Assembly (NCBI RefSeq): GCF_900101705.1
Contig: NZ_FNAC01000002.1
Location: forward strand, 62,001 to 126,000
Direction: 5' to 3'
Source: Algoriphagus faecimaris
Lineage (GTDB): Bacteria > Bacteroidota > Bacteroidia > Cytophagales > Cyclobacteriaceae
Length of the DNA stretch: 64,000 bases
In this document: piece by piece, positions 31,421-41,991 of the stretch
How positions within the stretch are numbered: the first letter of the stretch is position 1
Layout: the number at the start of each line of letters is the position of its first letter
The notes under the pieces: generated by a model
The model's input: the letters and a program-made list of their open reading frames with translations, nothing else
Databases searched by the model: none
What the model was told of the DNA's origin: nothing
Position numbers and translations under genes: made by a program

Positions 31421-31655
31421 GATTGATAGCGAATTGATTACACTATAAATCTACGGAATACATCAAACATGGTCTATCTTTTGACAGTAAGTGTCGCTAA
31501 TTAGTTTGCTGATTTTTAGGATGAAACAAGCTTTCGATCGGTTCAAAATTTACTCTTGCCATTGATAAAAAATAGGGATTGAATCCTCTTTAAGAAGTTT
31601 AAATTGCAGAACTCAATTTGGTAAAGTCAGCTTTGCCAGCCCAGCCTACAAACCT

Positions 31656-34040
31656 ATGACAACCCAAAATTTACCCTTTCGGCTTTTTCTGGCCGGATTT
31701 ACTCTTGCCTTACTTGGAAGTTTCTCTGCCTATTCCCAAGGGAAGCTACTAGGGAAAGTTCAAGATCAAAACTCCAAACAAGCCCTTCCTTTTGCGTCAG
31801 TAGCGGTTTATTCGGAAGCCGATAGCCTAATCGGAGGAGGAATAACTGAAGAGAATGGCAACTTTTCAATTGAATTACCCTATGGAAGATTTTACGCTCT
31901 TATCGAATTTATGGGTTTTGAGTCGCAGCGCACCCCGCTATTTGAGCTTTCCAATACCCAAAAACTGGAGGATATAGGAACTGTTTTTCTTCAGTCCTCA
32001 GATAAAGACTTAGAAGAAGTCCTCGTGCAGGGCGAAAAAACACTGATGGAGCTTTCGCTAGATAAGCGGATTTTTAATGTAGGAAAGGATCTGGCCAATG
32101 CCGGTGGGACAGCCACGGATATTTTGATGAATCTACCCTCCGTTGCGGTGGATCCTGAAGGTAATGTGACCCTTCGTGGCTCGGGGAATGTTCGGATCCT
32201 GATTGATGGCAAGCCTTCGGGTTTGGTAAGCTTCAAGGGTTCCTCGGGTCTCCGGCAGCTTCAGGCTAATCTCGTGGAGCGAGTCGAAGTCATCACCAAT
32301 CCCTCCGCCCGATACGAGGCCGAAGGAATGGCTGGGGTAATCAATATCATTCTGAAAAAAGACAGTAAGCAGGGCTTCAACGGTTCCTTTGAAGTGATTG
32401 CCGGAAATCCCTTGAATCTTGGTTTTTCTACCAACCTCAATTACCGTAAAAACCGAATCAACTGGTTTATCAATTACGGTTTTGCCCGGCGCTATCAGCC
32501 CTATGTCAGTGAGCAATATCAAGAAGTCTATGAGGGGGGAAATACCTTGATTTTGAATCAGACCAACTCTGGTGAACTCCGAGGCTGGAACAATAATATC
32601 CGAGGTGGATTGGATTATTTTTTCTCTGAGCAGAGTATCCTGACCGCTTCCTATCTCTGGAGACGAACAGACGGTCGGCGCATTACAGATATTCGCTATG
32701 AGGATTACCTGAATTCACTGGATAATTTCCAAGGATACTCCCTTCGAAGACAGGATGAAAAGGAAAAAGAACCCAATTCGGAAATTGCCATCAACTACAA
32801 GCGGACTTTTGCTCAAAAAGGGCATGAACTCACGGGGACTTTGACCTATCTGAATTATTGGGAAAATTCCGATCAGCTCTTTACCGAATTTCGCTTTGAT
32901 CCCAATGGGCAGGAAGTACCGGGAGAAAACTTGCTGCAAACTTCCCTCAATGATGAATTCGAAAATCAATATTTGCTCCAGTTGGATTATGTCAAGCCTT
33001 TGGGTTCCGAGGGGAAATTTGAAACAGGCATCCGGACGAGTTTCCGGGAAATGGAAAATGATTTTATCGTTTCGCAGGAAAATGAAAGCGGCGAATTGCT
33101 TCCTCTTCCGGGTTTGGATAATATTTTTCTCTACAACGAAAATATCTTGGCAGCCTACGGGATTTTGGGAAATAAAACCGGCGATTTCACATATCAGGCA
33201 GGGCTACGGGCAGAGCATACAGATGTAGAGACGATATTGGCTGAGACCAATGAACGCAATCCGAGAAAGTACACCAATCTTTTTCCAAGTGCGCATTTGA
33301 CCTATACTATTTCTACCGAAAATGCATTCCAACTCAGTTATTCCCGCCGTGTGCGTCGTCCGGTTTACAATGATCTGAGTCCATATGTAACCTTCTCCGA
33401 TCAACGGAATTTCTTCAGTGGCAACCCCGATTTGGATCCTGAGTTTACCGATGCCTTTGAACTGGGGCATATCAAATACTTTAAGGGAGGAACACTTTTT
33501 TCGACGGCCTATTTCCGGAATACGACCGATAAAATCGAGCGGATACGAACGGTCAATGAGGAGGGGTTTGCGAATACCTTGCCTTTTAATTTGACAGGAG
33601 AGCGATCCTTTGGGTTGGAGTTTAGCGGTGACTATCAAGTCAAAGAATGGTGGAAACTGGATTTAAATCTCAATTTCTTCCATGCTAATATCGACGGCAG
33701 CAATGTACAGGCTGATTTTCAGGCCAAAACCACTTCGTTTTTAGCAAGGCAAACGTCCCGATTTATTTTGGAGAATGGCTGGGATTTGCAATTCCGGGCG
33801 AATTATGATGCCCGACAAAAAACCGCACAGGGCATTAGAAAGGGGATTTTCTTTATGGATATTTCAGCCAGCAAGCAAATTATGCAAGAGCGGGGCAGGC
33901 TGATATTTACGGCCAATGATATTTTAAATTCGCGAAGAAACCGCTACATCATCGAAGGAGAAAACTTCTATACGGTAGGAGACTCCCAGTTTGTAAGAAG
34001 GCAGCTTAACTTGACCTTTTCCTACCGATTCAATCAGTAA
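31656..34040 (+). CDS. TonB-dependent outer-membrane receptor (OMP_b-brl_3 type)
   Basis: 794 residues. Signal peptide about 1-28 (ending AYSQ). A carboxypeptidase-regulatory-like beta-sandwich (about 30-115) is followed by the TonB plug (about 125-225, with DILMNLPSVAVDPEGNV and LRGSGNVRILIDGKPSG) and a 22-strand barrel ending in the typical RRQLNLTFSYRFNQ. The barrel type (outer membrane beta-barrel family 3) is common in Bacteroidota and transports siderophores, peptides or glycans. No SusD partner follows, so it is not a SusCD pair. The next gene is a DUF5916 protein on the same strand 44 bases later. Confidence 0.9.
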   Translation: MTTQNLPFRLFLAGFTLALLGSFSAYSQGKLLGKVQDQNSKQALPFASVAVYSEADSLIGGGITEENGNFSIELPYGRFYALIEFMGFESQRTPLFELSNTQKLEDIGTVFLQSSDKDLEEVLVQGEKTLMELSLDKRIFNVGKDLANAGGTATDILMNLPSVAVDPEGNVTLRGSGNVRILIDGKPSGLVSFKGSSGLRQLQANLVERVEVITNPSARYEAEGMAGVINIILKKDSKQGFNGSFEVIAGNPLNLGFSTNLNYRKNRINWFINYGFARRYQPYVSEQYQEVYEGGNTLILNQTNSGELRGWNNNIRGGLDYFFSEQSILTASYLWRRTDGRRITDIRYEDYLNSLDNFQGYSLRRQDEKEKEPNSEIAINYKRTFAQKGHELTGTLTYLNYWENSDQLFTEFRFDPNGQEVPGENLLQTSLNDEFENQYLLQLDYVKPLGSEGKFETGIRTSFREMENDFIVSQENESGELLPLPGLDNIFLYNENILAAYGILGNKTGDFTYQAGLRAEHTDVETILAETNERNPRKYTNLFPSAHLTYTISTENAFQLSYSRRVRRPVYNDLSPYVTFSDQRNFFSGNPDLDPEFTDAFELGHIKYFKGGTLFSTAYFRNTTDKIERIRTVNEEGFANTLPFNLTGERSFGLEFSGDYQVKEWWKLDLNLNFFHANIDGSNVQADFQAKTTSFLARQTSRFILENGWDLQFRANYDARQKTAQGIRKGIFFMDISASKQIMQERGRLIFTANDILNSRRNRYIIEGENFYTVGDSQFVRRQLNLTFSYRFNQ

Positions 34041-34084
34041 TTTATTTCTCCACTTTCAATACTCTCCCAAAGCAATCACCCACC

Positions 34085-36265
34085 ATGAATATTAAGTTAT
34101 ATTTCCTGAGTTTTGGCTTATTCTTATTTACTCAATTGCTCTATGCTCAGAAGATCAATGACAGCTATCGTTTGAATATGAAAAAAGCAAGCTCGCCGAT
34201 TGTCATCGATGGGGTGATGGATGAACAAGCATGGGAAGAGGCTGAAGTGGCTACTGATTTTTTCATGATTACACCCATGGATACCAGCTTTGCGCAGGTG
34301 CGAACGGATGTCCGAATGAGCTATGATGATCAGAATTTGTACTTGATTGTAGTGAATTTTCATGCTGTGGAAGGCCCGTACATGGTGGAATCTTTGCGTC
34401 GGGATTTCAGCTTTGGGAAAAATGATAACTTCCTCCTTTTTATGGATCCTTTTGACGATCAGACCAATGGGTTTTCTTTCGGAGCCAATGCAGCGGGAGC
34501 TCAGTGGGATGGGATCATGTTTAATGGAGGTTCGGTGGACTTGAGTTGGGATAATAAATGGACTTCCAAAGTCACTAATTATGAGGATAAGTGGGTTTTT
34601 GAAGCTGCCATTCCTTTTAAGTCCATCCGCTACAAAAAAGGAATCAAAGAATGGGGGATCAATTTCTCTCGACTGGATTTGAAAACTACCGAAAAGTCCG
34701 GTTGGGCACCGGTTCCCCGACAGTTTCCATCTGCCTCCCTCGCCTACACGGGAGTCTTGGTCTGGGATGAAGCCCCACCCGAGGCAGGGGCTAATGTCTC
34801 TGTTATCCCTTATTTACTCGGCGGAGTATCCAAGGATAGGGAAAATAATAGTAGTTCAGAATATCGGAGGGAATTTGGGATGGATGCCAAGATTGCTTTG
34901 ACTTCCTCCTTGAATTTGGACCTGACCGTTAATCCGGATTTTTCCCAAGTGGAAGTCGATCGGCAAGTGACTAATTTGGATAGATTTGAGCTGTTTTTTC
35001 CAGAGCGGAGACAGTTTTTTCTCGAAAATGGCGACCTCTTTGCCAACTTTGGGTACAGTACGATTCGCCCTTTTTTCTCGAGAAGGATCGGCCTCAATGC
35101 GCCTATTCAGTTTGGCGCCCGCCTAAGCGGAAAAATCAATAAGGACTGGAGAATCGGCGCGATGAATATGCAAACTGGCGGAGTAGATGCAGAAGGTTTG
35201 CCATCGCAGAATTTTACCGTGATGGCTTTGCAACGACAAGTAGGGGCAAGATCCAATATTACCGGTATTGTGATCAATAAGCAGTCACTGAATTACAATC
35301 CAGATCCTGAATCTGAGCATCCCGTCTACAGTCAATACAACCGAAACCTTGGTCTAGAATACAATCTGGCTTCCTCTAATAACCTGTGGACGGGAAAGGC
35401 GATGATGCTTAAAAGTTTTGGACCTGATGGAAGTCAGAACGGATTTGTTCATGCAGCTAACTTGAGGTATGCTTCCGGGAATCTTACCTGGAATTGGCAG
35501 CATGAGTATGTATCGGAAAACTATACGGCTGAAGTGGGTTTTGTGCCGAGAAATGGCTTTTATAAAATCTCACCTACATTGGGCTATCGATGGTTTCCCA
35601 AAAGCGAAAAAATACTAAGCCATGGTCCTGATGTAGGGACGACTTTCTTTTTCAATACTAATGGGGAGCAAACAGACAATTCCAGCTATGCTGCATACAA
35701 CGTCAAATGGAGAAGTCAAAGTACTTTTATGCTTTGGGCAGGCTATGATTTTGTCAAGCTCCAAAGGCCCTTTGATCCCACCAATTTCTCGGGAGAGACT
35801 TTACCATCAGGCACGAGGCATACCTGGCGAGCCTGGGGAACAGAGTATGCGTCCAAGCCTCAGAGTTTGTTTACCTACAGTTTTTCCACTCGAATGGGCG
35901 GCTACTATGCGGATGGAGATCGATACAATGTCAGTACAGAGATGGGGTATCGTTTCCAGCCTTATGTGAGTATTGCGATGAATACCAATTACAACCGGAT
36001 CATTTTGCCTGAACCTTGGGGAACCACAAACTTCTGGTTAATCGGGCCTCGGGTAGATGTAACCATGACCAACACTTTGTTTTTTACAGCTTTTGTCCAG
36101 TACAATGAGCAAATCGAAAACATCAATTTGAATACCCGATTTCAGTGGCGATTCCAGCCAGCTTCTGATCTTTTTATTGTCTACACGGATAATTACCTCC
36201 CTGCTCCATTTTACACCAAAAACCGATCAATTGTGCTGAAATTCACTTATTGGTGGAATGTGTAG
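34085..36265 (+). CDS. DUF5916 protein with N-terminal carbohydrate-binding-like domain
   Basis: 726 residues. Signal peptide about 1-21 (ending LYAQ). The N-terminal region (about 30-220) has the CBM9-like IVIDGVMDEQAWEEAE and AAIPFKSIRYKKG. The rest (about 225-726, with VDRQVTNLDRFELFFPERR and FFSRRIGL) is the DUF5916 region, predicted as an outer-membrane beta-barrel. It ends in an aromatic residue-rich strand (IVLKFTYWWNV). Role unknown; often linked to outer-membrane proteins or metallo-enzymes. It may act with the TonB receptor upstream. Confidence 0.8.
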   Translation: MNIKLYFLSFGLFLFTQLLYAQKINDSYRLNMKKASSPIVIDGVMDEQAWEEAEVATDFFMITPMDTSFAQVRTDVRMSYDDQNLYLIVVNFHAVEGPYMVESLRRDFSFGKNDNFLLFMDPFDDQTNGFSFGANAAGAQWDGIMFNGGSVDLSWDNKWTSKVTNYEDKWVFEAAIPFKSIRYKKGIKEWGINFSRLDLKTTEKSGWAPVPRQFPSASLAYTGVLVWDEAPPEAGANVSVIPYLLGGVSKDRENNSSSEYRREFGMDAKIALTSSLNLDLTVNPDFSQVEVDRQVTNLDRFELFFPERRQFFLENGDLFANFGYSTIRPFFSRRIGLNAPIQFGARLSGKINKDWRIGAMNMQTGGVDAEGLPSQNFTVMALQRQVGARSNITGIVINKQSLNYNPDPESEHPVYSQYNRNLGLEYNLASSNNLWTGKAMMLKSFGPDGSQNGFVHAANLRYASGNLTWNWQHEYVSENYTAEVGFVPRNGFYKISPTLGYRWFPKSEKILSHGPDVGTTFFFNTNGEQTDNSSYAAYNVKWRSQSTFMLWAGYDFVKLQRPFDPTNFSGETLPSGTRHTWRAWGTEYASKPQSLFTYSFSTRMGGYYADGDRYNVSTEMGYRFQPYVSIAMNTNYNRIILPEPWGTTNFWLIGPRVDVTMTNTLFFTAFVQYNEQIENINLNTRFQWRFQPASDLFIVYTDNYLPAPFYTKNRSIVLKFTYWWNV

Positions 36266-36380
36266 GTTTTGAAAAAAATGGGAATGTCGATCGTACATGG
36301 TTCTTTTTTTCTAAACTCTAAAAGGTAAATACTTTTCCTACTCTGAGGGTTTTGCAGAAGGCTAGAATCATCCAAAAAAC

Positions 36381-36752
36381 TTATTTCGAAATAATTTTTA
36401 GAATCCTTTTATCGAAGGTGTGCATTTTGGCATTTGCACTTGAATTGTGGTAAGCGATCAGCGAAGAGTCTGAAAAGTCAATCCTTTCTTCCGAATATAT
36501 TTTAAGAGATTCAAGAATGGCACTTTTATTTACCATTTTCAGGTTTTGATAATGAATAAGGTCTTCTAAGGTGCTTTTTATGACATCTCTTGGAATTAAA
36601 TAGACTTTTTCCAATACGTATATCACTTCTGCAAAAATAAAATCAGTCAAGACGATTTTTTGATTTTCGATCACTTCTCTAGATAGCAGAAACTGTCTTT
36701 CATTATCCCGAAGAAGATATCTCAAAATATAATTTGCATCAATGAACGCCAT
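36381..36752 (-). CDS. PIN-domain RNase, VapC-like toxin
   Basis: 123 residues. The PIN fold is shown by Asp5 (MAFIDAN), Glu42 in FAEVIYVL, Asp95 in IDFSDSSL and Asp114 in HTFDKRIL, the four acidic metal-binding residues of VapC-type nucleases. It cuts RNA when free. Its start overlaps the end of the 36739 gene by 14 bases, the typical order of an antitoxin followed by a toxin. Confidence 0.8.
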   Translation of the reverse strand: MAFIDANYILRYLLRDNERQFLLSREVIENQKIVLTDFIFAEVIYVLEKVYLIPRDVIKSTLEDLIHYQNLKMVNKSAILESLKIYSEERIDFSDSSLIAYHNSSANAKMHTFDKRILKIISK

Positions 36753-36975
36753 GCTTGGATTTCATCACTTTATCCCAAACTGACTCTTCTTCTTTGAGTT
36801 TAGTTTTGTCAGCATAAGTGTTCAAAATACCGGCAACATTTTTTGAGTCTGCTAATTCCTTTTGCAGGGTGACTGACTCTCCGTCCACCTCCATTACAAA
36901 ATTAAATTTAAGAAGAAGTTCCTTTAAATAGACCTGATTTTCCTTTGTGTCTACTTTAACAATGATGGTTTCCAT
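36739..36975 (-). CDS. Putative antitoxin of the PIN-domain toxin
   Basis: 78 residues, acidic and Lys-rich, with a beta-strand-like start (TIIVKVDTKENQVYLKEL) and a helical C-terminal half that probably wraps the toxin. No standard ribbon-helix-helix or AbrB motif is clear to me. Its place directly upstream of and overlapping the PIN gene is the main evidence. Upstream (36976-37178) is an A/T-rich gap with no gene. Confidence 0.65.
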   Translation of the reverse strand: METIIVKVDTKENQVYLKELLLKFNFVMEVDGESVTLQKELADSKNVAGILNTYADKTKLKEEESVWDKVMKSKHGVH

Positions 36976-37178
36976 ATCAAAATGATTGATGACTCACTTA
37001 AAAGTAACGAAATTTCAGCTTTTTAGATTACTGTTGAAGGCAAGATTTAGGGGTTTGGTATTATTGTAGGTATTTATGAGTGTAATCCTAAAAAATGAAT
37101 TTGGAAAATTAAAATGATAAGAGCCGAATAGTCATCGGCTCCTATCAAATAATAAAATTTTATTTTTCTCGCAATTAA

Positions 37179-38351
37179 TTAATTCACCGGAAGTAGCTTT
37201 ACCAAAAGTCCTGTTCCTTCCGTAATCGCATAAAGGTATCCATCAGGGCTTTCAGATACTTGTCTTACCCGTCCAATGTCTTGGAACATCACCTCTTGAG
37301 AAAGTGCTTCTGTTCCTTCCATATCCACACGGTTGATATGCATCTTTGCTAATGCTCCGATCAAAATGTCACCTTTCCAGGCAGGATATTTATCAGAGGT
37401 GACTAGGGTCATCCCGCAAGTAGCAATCGAGGGCACATAATAGGTGACGGGTTGCTCCATTCCTTCTTTTTCGGTGATATCAGTAATCGGTGTCCCATCG
37501 TAATTGATGCCATAAGTGATCACCGGCCATCCGTAGTTTTTACCTTTTTCGATCAGGTTGAGCTCATCGCCTCCTTGAGGTCCATGTTCTACTTCCCAGA
37601 GTCGATCATTGGCTTTGTCGTAGACCAGGCCTTGTGGATTTCTGTTGCCATAGGTCCAGATCGAACCCACCGCTCCATTTTGATCCACGAAAGGGTTGTC
37701 AGAAGGAATTCTCCCGTCATCATGAATACGGTGAACTTTCCCGTGTGCATTAGTGAGATCCTGTGCGTTTTCAGGCTTATTGCCTTTGTCACCGTTGGAG
37801 AAATAAAGGTAGCCCTCATTGTCAAATACGATACGACTACCAAAATGACGTCCACCTTCCCACTCAGGCATAGCAGTGATTAGCTCTTCTTGCTGCACGG
37901 CACTGTTGCCATCTAGCTTAAATCGCATAATTGTCAATGCTCCCTTATTGTCAGGGAAAGGTTTTGCATAAGCAATGTAAATCCAGCCATTTTCGGCATA
38001 GTTAGGATGAACAGCCACATCAAGAAGTCCGGCTTGATTGACTTCATGTACCTCTGGAAGACCTTGGATTTTTTGTCCGGTAAAGGCATCATTTTCGAAA
38101 ATCAAGATTTCACCTTTTCGCTCGGTGATTAGCATTTTGCCATCAGGAAGCCAAGTCATACCCCATGGACTTTCAAAATCCGAATAAAGGGTGTCCAGTT
38201 TGATGAGCATTTCGTCTGTCTGAGTGGCAAAAGTAGCATCAACAGGCTTTTCTTCAATAATTGCGTTATCTACTTCTTTTGATTCGCAGGAGAAAATCAT
38301 GGCAATGCCAGCTACCCCTGCAACCAATCGATAAAATGGTTTTAGTATCAT
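37179..38351 (-). CDS. PQQ-dependent sugar (sorbosone/glucose) dehydrogenase-like lipoprotein
   Basis: 390 residues from ATG 38351. A longer frame starts at 38384, but only the inner start gives a lipoprotein signal (MILKPFYRLVAGVAGIAMIFSC). The six-bladed beta-propeller of the soluble glucose/aldose dehydrogenase family is shown by WGMTWLPDGKMLITERKGEI, NQAGLLDVAVHPNYAENGW, NPQGLVYDKANDRLWEVEHG and GGDELNLIEKGKNYGWPVI. It probably oxidises an aldose sugar in the periplasm with PQQ. No PQQ synthesis genes are in the window, so the cofactor may come from elsewhere, or the enzyme may have another function. Confidence 0.85.
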   Translation of the reverse strand: MILKPFYRLVAGVAGIAMIFSCESKEVDNAIIEEKPVDATFATQTDEMLIKLDTLYSDFESPWGMTWLPDGKMLITERKGEILIFENDAFTGQKIQGLPEVHEVNQAGLLDVAVHPNYAENGWIYIAYAKPFPDNKGALTIMRFKLDGNSAVQQEELITAMPEWEGGRHFGSRIVFDNEGYLYFSNGDKGNKPENAQDLTNAHGKVHRIHDDGRIPSDNPFVDQNGAVGSIWTYGNRNPQGLVYDKANDRLWEVEHGPQGGDELNLIEKGKNYGWPVITYGINYDGTPITDITEKEGMEQPVTYYVPSIATCGMTLVTSDKYPAWKGDILIGALAKMHINRVDMEGTEALSQEVMFQDIGRVRQVSESPDGYLYAITEGTGLLVKLLPVN

Positions 38352-38412
38352 AAGTTCAGAATTTAAGCCTACAAGATAACACATCCTCTTGGATTGCTCA
38401 ATCGCTATCTTT

Positions 38413-39459
38413 TCAGAGGTTGATTGTGGGGATAATTTGCTTGTGTCTTGCTATCCGCCTCAGGGCCTCGTCTACCATTTTGTCTGACCCGATGTATAGG
38501 GGTGTGCGCTGATGTAAAGAAGTAGGTTGTATTTCTAAGATTCGCTGATTTCCATCGGTGGCTTTGGCACCTGCCTGCTCGGCGATAAAAGCCAAAGCAT
38601 TGGCTTCGTACAATAGGCGTAGTTTTCCATTGGGATTGCTCTGTGTGCCTGGGTAAAGGTAAATTCCGCCTTTCAGTAAATTCCTGTGAAAATCAGCTAC
38701 CAGAGAGCCGATGTAGCGAGCAGAAAGTTGCTCACTTTTACAAAAGCCGATGTAATCCTTGATTCCGTCTGTCCAACTTTTCTCAAGCCCCTCGTTGATG
38801 GAATAGATTTTGCCGTTTTTGGGTGCCTCAATATTAGGATGAGAGAGGAAAAACTCACCCAAGGATGCTTCATAAGTAAATCCATTGACTCCGAATCCGG
38901 TAGTGTAAACGAGCATTGTCGAAGAGCCATAGAGCACATAGCCGGCGGCTACCTGTTCGGTTCCAGGCTGCATCACGTCTTCCTCCTGAATGGGAGACCC
39001 AATAGGGGTTTTGCGGCGATAAATCGAGAAAATCGTCCCAATACTGATATTGACATCGATATTTGAGCTTCCGTCCAAGGGGTCTATTGCTACGACATAT
39101 TTTCCCGAGTTATTTTGCAAATCAATGACTGCATCTTCTTCTTCAGAAACTATCGCACAGACTTCTCCACCTTTGCTCAATGCTCGCATAAACCGGATAT
39201 TGGCAATCACATCTAGTTTTTGCTGTTCTTCACCTTGTACATTGGTTTGCCCAAAAGCGCCTCCAATATTAGCCAATCCGGCTCGATTAGTTTCCCGATT
39301 GACTATCTTGGCAGCTAAGGCGATGTCCCGAAGAAGCTGTGAGAGTTCGCCGGAGGCAAAAGGGAAATCACTCTGTTTGAGTTTGATAAATCTGTCAAGG
39401 GTAGTTCCGACAGAGTAGGCCATTCCGCTTTGGTCCGGCTGATAAGGTAGGATTTTCAT
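38413..39459 (-). CDS. fbp: Fructose-1,6-bisphosphatase class 1
   Basis: 348 residues. Hydrolyses fructose 1,6-bisphosphate to fructose 6-phosphate in gluconeogenesis. The signature [21 protein letters not shown] holds the metal-binding DxxDGSSN. Further sites are [12 protein letters not shown] (acidic metal ligands) and [12 protein letters not shown]. The length and order of motifs fit class I. It is followed divergently by aspartate kinase. Confidence 0.96.
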   Translation of the reverse strand: MKILPYQPDQSGMAYSVGTTLDRFIKLKQSDFPFASGELSQLLRDIALAAKIVNRETNRAGLANIGGAFGQTNVQGEEQQKLDVIANIRFMRALSKGGEVCAIVSEEEDAVIDLQNNSGKYVVAIDPLDGSSNIDVNISIGTIFSIYRRKTPIGSPIQEEDVMQPGTEQVAAGYVLYGSSTMLVYTTGFGVNGFTYEASLGEFFLSHPNIEAPKNGKIYSINEGLEKSWTDGIKDYIGFCKSEQLSARYIGSLVADFHRNLLKGGIYLYPGTQSNPNGKLRLLYEANALAFIAEQAGAKATDGNQRILEIQPTSLHQRTPLYIGSDKMVDEALRRIARHKQIIPTINL

Positions 39460-39517
39460 AACTTAGAAAAATACAATTATTGGGTTTATATCTTCCGAAA
39501 ATTAGGAAATATTTCTT

Positions 39518-40786
39518 ATGACAAAAACACAAGTATTCAAATTTGGAGGGGCTTCGATCAAAGATGCTGATTCTATCAAAAACTTAGCAAATATTTTCCG
39601 TAATCGATTGCGAAAAAATCTCATAATAGTGGTTTCAGCAATGGGGAAAACTACTAATTCTCTTGAAGAACTTTTGGAGTTGAGAATAAATGAGGAGGAT
39701 TGGTATCAAAAAAGTGCAATTTTAGAAAGCTATCATTATTCTATTTGTGAAGAACTGTTTCCAGAAGGGCATTCGGTATTTTCTAGAATCAAAAACTGGT
39801 TTATTCAATTGAAAAATGAGATAGAACGGCCAGTTTCCAAAGAAAATTACGATGAAGCATATGATAGAATTGTCGCGTTTGGTGAATTGATTGCCACGAC
39901 GATTGTGATGGAATACCTCTGTAGTCAAGGTTTGATTGTTCTTTGGCAGGATGCCCGAGAGCTTATTTCTACCAATGCTGATTTTCGATTTGCCAAGATT
40001 GACTGGAATCAAACGGAGAAGCTATGTAGAAGTCAACTTTTGCCCAAGTTAGATCAATTTCCAGTCCTGACTCAGGGTTTTATAGGGGCAGATGCCAATG
40101 GAAGGACGACAACCCTAGGGAGGGAGGGATCTGATTTTACGGCAGCTATTCTGGCTTCCTGCTTGGATGCATGCAGTGTCACGATTTGGAAGGATGTTCC
40201 TGGAGTATTGAATGCAGATCCAAAGCGATTTGAAAATCCTCTTCTTTTTGATGAGTTGGATTACAGACAAGCGGCTCAGATGACATTTTATGGCGCTTCG
40301 GTGATTCATCCCAAAACCATTAAGCCACTGGCCAATAAGTCCATTCCGCTTTTTGTGAAGTCGTTTTTGAACCCGGATGCCAAGGGTACAAAAATCCATG
40401 CAACAGGTATTCAAAACCCCATTCCTACTTTAATTCTCAAAGAAAGGCAGATTTTGGTGACCTTTCAGGTGACTGATTTTTCATTTATCGAGGAGCACCA
40501 TATCCATGAGGTGTATCGCGAATTGGATCAGTTAAAATTACGGGTCAACTTGCTACAAACCTCTGCCATTAGTATCTCCATAGTGATTGATTATCAGGTG
40601 TATAAATTAGAGAAATTGGTCGAAAAGCTAAAGGGCATTTTCAAAGTGCGCTACAATGAAGATTTGCAGTTATTGACTATTCTGAACCCTGAGGAAGAGT
40701 TGGTTAGGAAGTTTTCGGGCACCTATTCCATTCTGCTGGAGCAGGTGACACGGACCACTTTTCAGCTTGTTGGGAAACCAAAATGA
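39518..40786 (+). CDS. Aspartate kinase (monofunctional)
   Basis: 422 residues. Makes aspartyl phosphate, the first step toward lysine, threonine and methionine. The kinase start VFKFGGASIKDADSIKNL, the loop RTTTLGREGSDFTAAILA (substrate binding) and the terminal ACT-like regions (RQILVTFQVTDF...) fit the family. It has no homoserine-dehydrogenase domain, so it is not a ThrA-type fusion. Divergent to fbp with about 58 bases between. Confidence 0.93.
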   Translation: MTKTQVFKFGGASIKDADSIKNLANIFRNRLRKNLIIVVSAMGKTTNSLEELLELRINEEDWYQKSAILESYHYSICEELFPEGHSVFSRIKNWFIQLKNEIERPVSKENYDEAYDRIVAFGELIATTIVMEYLCSQGLIVLWQDARELISTNADFRFAKIDWNQTEKLCRSQLLPKLDQFPVLTQGFIGADANGRTTTLGREGSDFTAAILASCLDACSVTIWKDVPGVLNADPKRFENPLLFDELDYRQAAQMTFYGASVIHPKTIKPLANKSIPLFVKSFLNPDAKGTKIHATGIQNPIPTLILKERQILVTFQVTDFSFIEEHHIHEVYRELDQLKLRVNLLQTSAISISIVIDYQVYKLEKLVEKLKGIFKVRYNEDLQLLTILNPEEELVRKFSGTYSILLEQVTRTTFQLVGKPK

Positions 40787-40837
40787 CTCGTATTTTTTAA
40801 AAAATGAGTACATTCCCCTTCTCAACCCAAGCTACCT

Positions 40838-41959
40838 ATGAAAACCAGAAGATCCTTTCTCCAAAAAGCCAGTGCATCTGCGCTTGCCATGAGTTTACCC
40901 GCCTTTCCTATGTTTAGTTTGACCAAAGAATCCGAAACCTACTTCGATTTCCAAGAAGTGAAACCCCTTAGAGTTGCCATCATGGGCCTGGGCAGTTATG
41001 GTAAACGTGTAGCAGATGCAATGAAAGATTGCAAACGGGCAAAGTTAGTCGGCCTAGTAAGTGGAACTCCCTCTAAAGTTGAGTCTTGGAAAAAGGAGTT
41101 TGGAATCGAAGATAAAAACTGCTACAACTACCAGAATTTTGATCAAATAAAAAATAACCCCGATATCGATGCAGTTTATGTCATTACGCCGAATGGGTTA
41201 CATAAAGAGCATGCCATCCGAACTGCCAAGGCAGGAAAGCATGTGATATGCGAAAAACCCATGGCCACTACCGCTGCAGATGCTGCCGAAATGGTAAGTG
41301 TCTGCGAACAGGCTGGAGTGAAGCTACTAATTGGATATCGAATGCATTTTGAGGCCAATACCCTGGAGGTAGTCAGAAAGAGAAAAGCGGGGGAATTTGG
41401 TGAGATCAAGTTTTTTCAGGGCTTGAGTGGATTTATTATTGGTGATCCTACGCAGTGGAGACTTGATCCTGTACTTTCTGGGGGAGGCGCTATGATGGAT
41501 ATTGGCATTTATTCTATCAATGGTGCCCGATACATGATTGGTGAAGAGCCTCTTTGGGTGACAGCCCAAGAGGTAAAAACAGATCCAGTCAAATTTAAAG
41601 AAGGAATTGATGAGACGATTACTTTTCAGATGGGGTTCCCCAATGGGGTGGTTGCCTCCTGCCTTTCGACCTATTCAATGAATTATTTAGACAAGTTTTT
41701 CTTAAATGGAACCAAAGGCTTTGCAGAAATGCAGCCCTCAACCGGCTACGGTCCTATTGAAGGCCGGACCCATCAAGGTCCTTTGACCAATCCTCATGTG
41801 ACTCATCAGACCACCCAAATGGACGAGATGGCAGCGATGATTTTGGATGGTAAACAAGCCGAAATCCCAGTAGATGGTAGAGAAGGCTTGAAGGACATGA
41901 AAATCATTGAGGCGATTTTTGAGGCAGTAAAGACCGGGCAGCGAGTCGATTTGGTCTAG
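40838..41959 (+). CDS. Gfo/Idh/MocA family oxidoreductase, exported by Tat
   Basis: 373 residues. The N-terminus RRSFLQKASASALAMSLPAF is a twin-arginine signal. The Rossmann fold follows: VAIMGLGSYGKRVADAM for NAD(P), ICEKPMATT with the conserved EKP, and a C-terminal beta-sheet domain (GGAMMDIGIYSING, VDGREGLKDM). Tat-exported members act on glycans or cyclic polyols. The substrate cannot be told. It is single and convergent with the fructosamine kinase gene (33 bases). Confidence 0.87.
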   Translation: MKTRRSFLQKASASALAMSLPAFPMFSLTKESETYFDFQEVKPLRVAIMGLGSYGKRVADAMKDCKRAKLVGLVSGTPSKVESWKKEFGIEDKNCYNYQNFDQIKNNPDIDAVYVITPNGLHKEHAIRTAKAGKHVICEKPMATTAADAAEMVSVCEQAGVKLLIGYRMHFEANTLEVVRKRKAGEFGEIKFFQGLSGFIIGDPTQWRLDPVLSGGGAMMDIGIYSINGARYMIGEEPLWVTAQEVKTDPVKFKEGIDETITFQMGFPNGVVASCLSTYSMNYLDKFFLNGTKGFAEMQPSTGYGPIEGRTHQGPLTNPHVTHQTTQMDEMAAMILDGKQAEIPVDGREGLKDMKIIEAIFEAVKTGQRVDLV

Positions 41960-41991
41960 AGTCAGAGTTTGATAACCCCGACATCCGGGCC

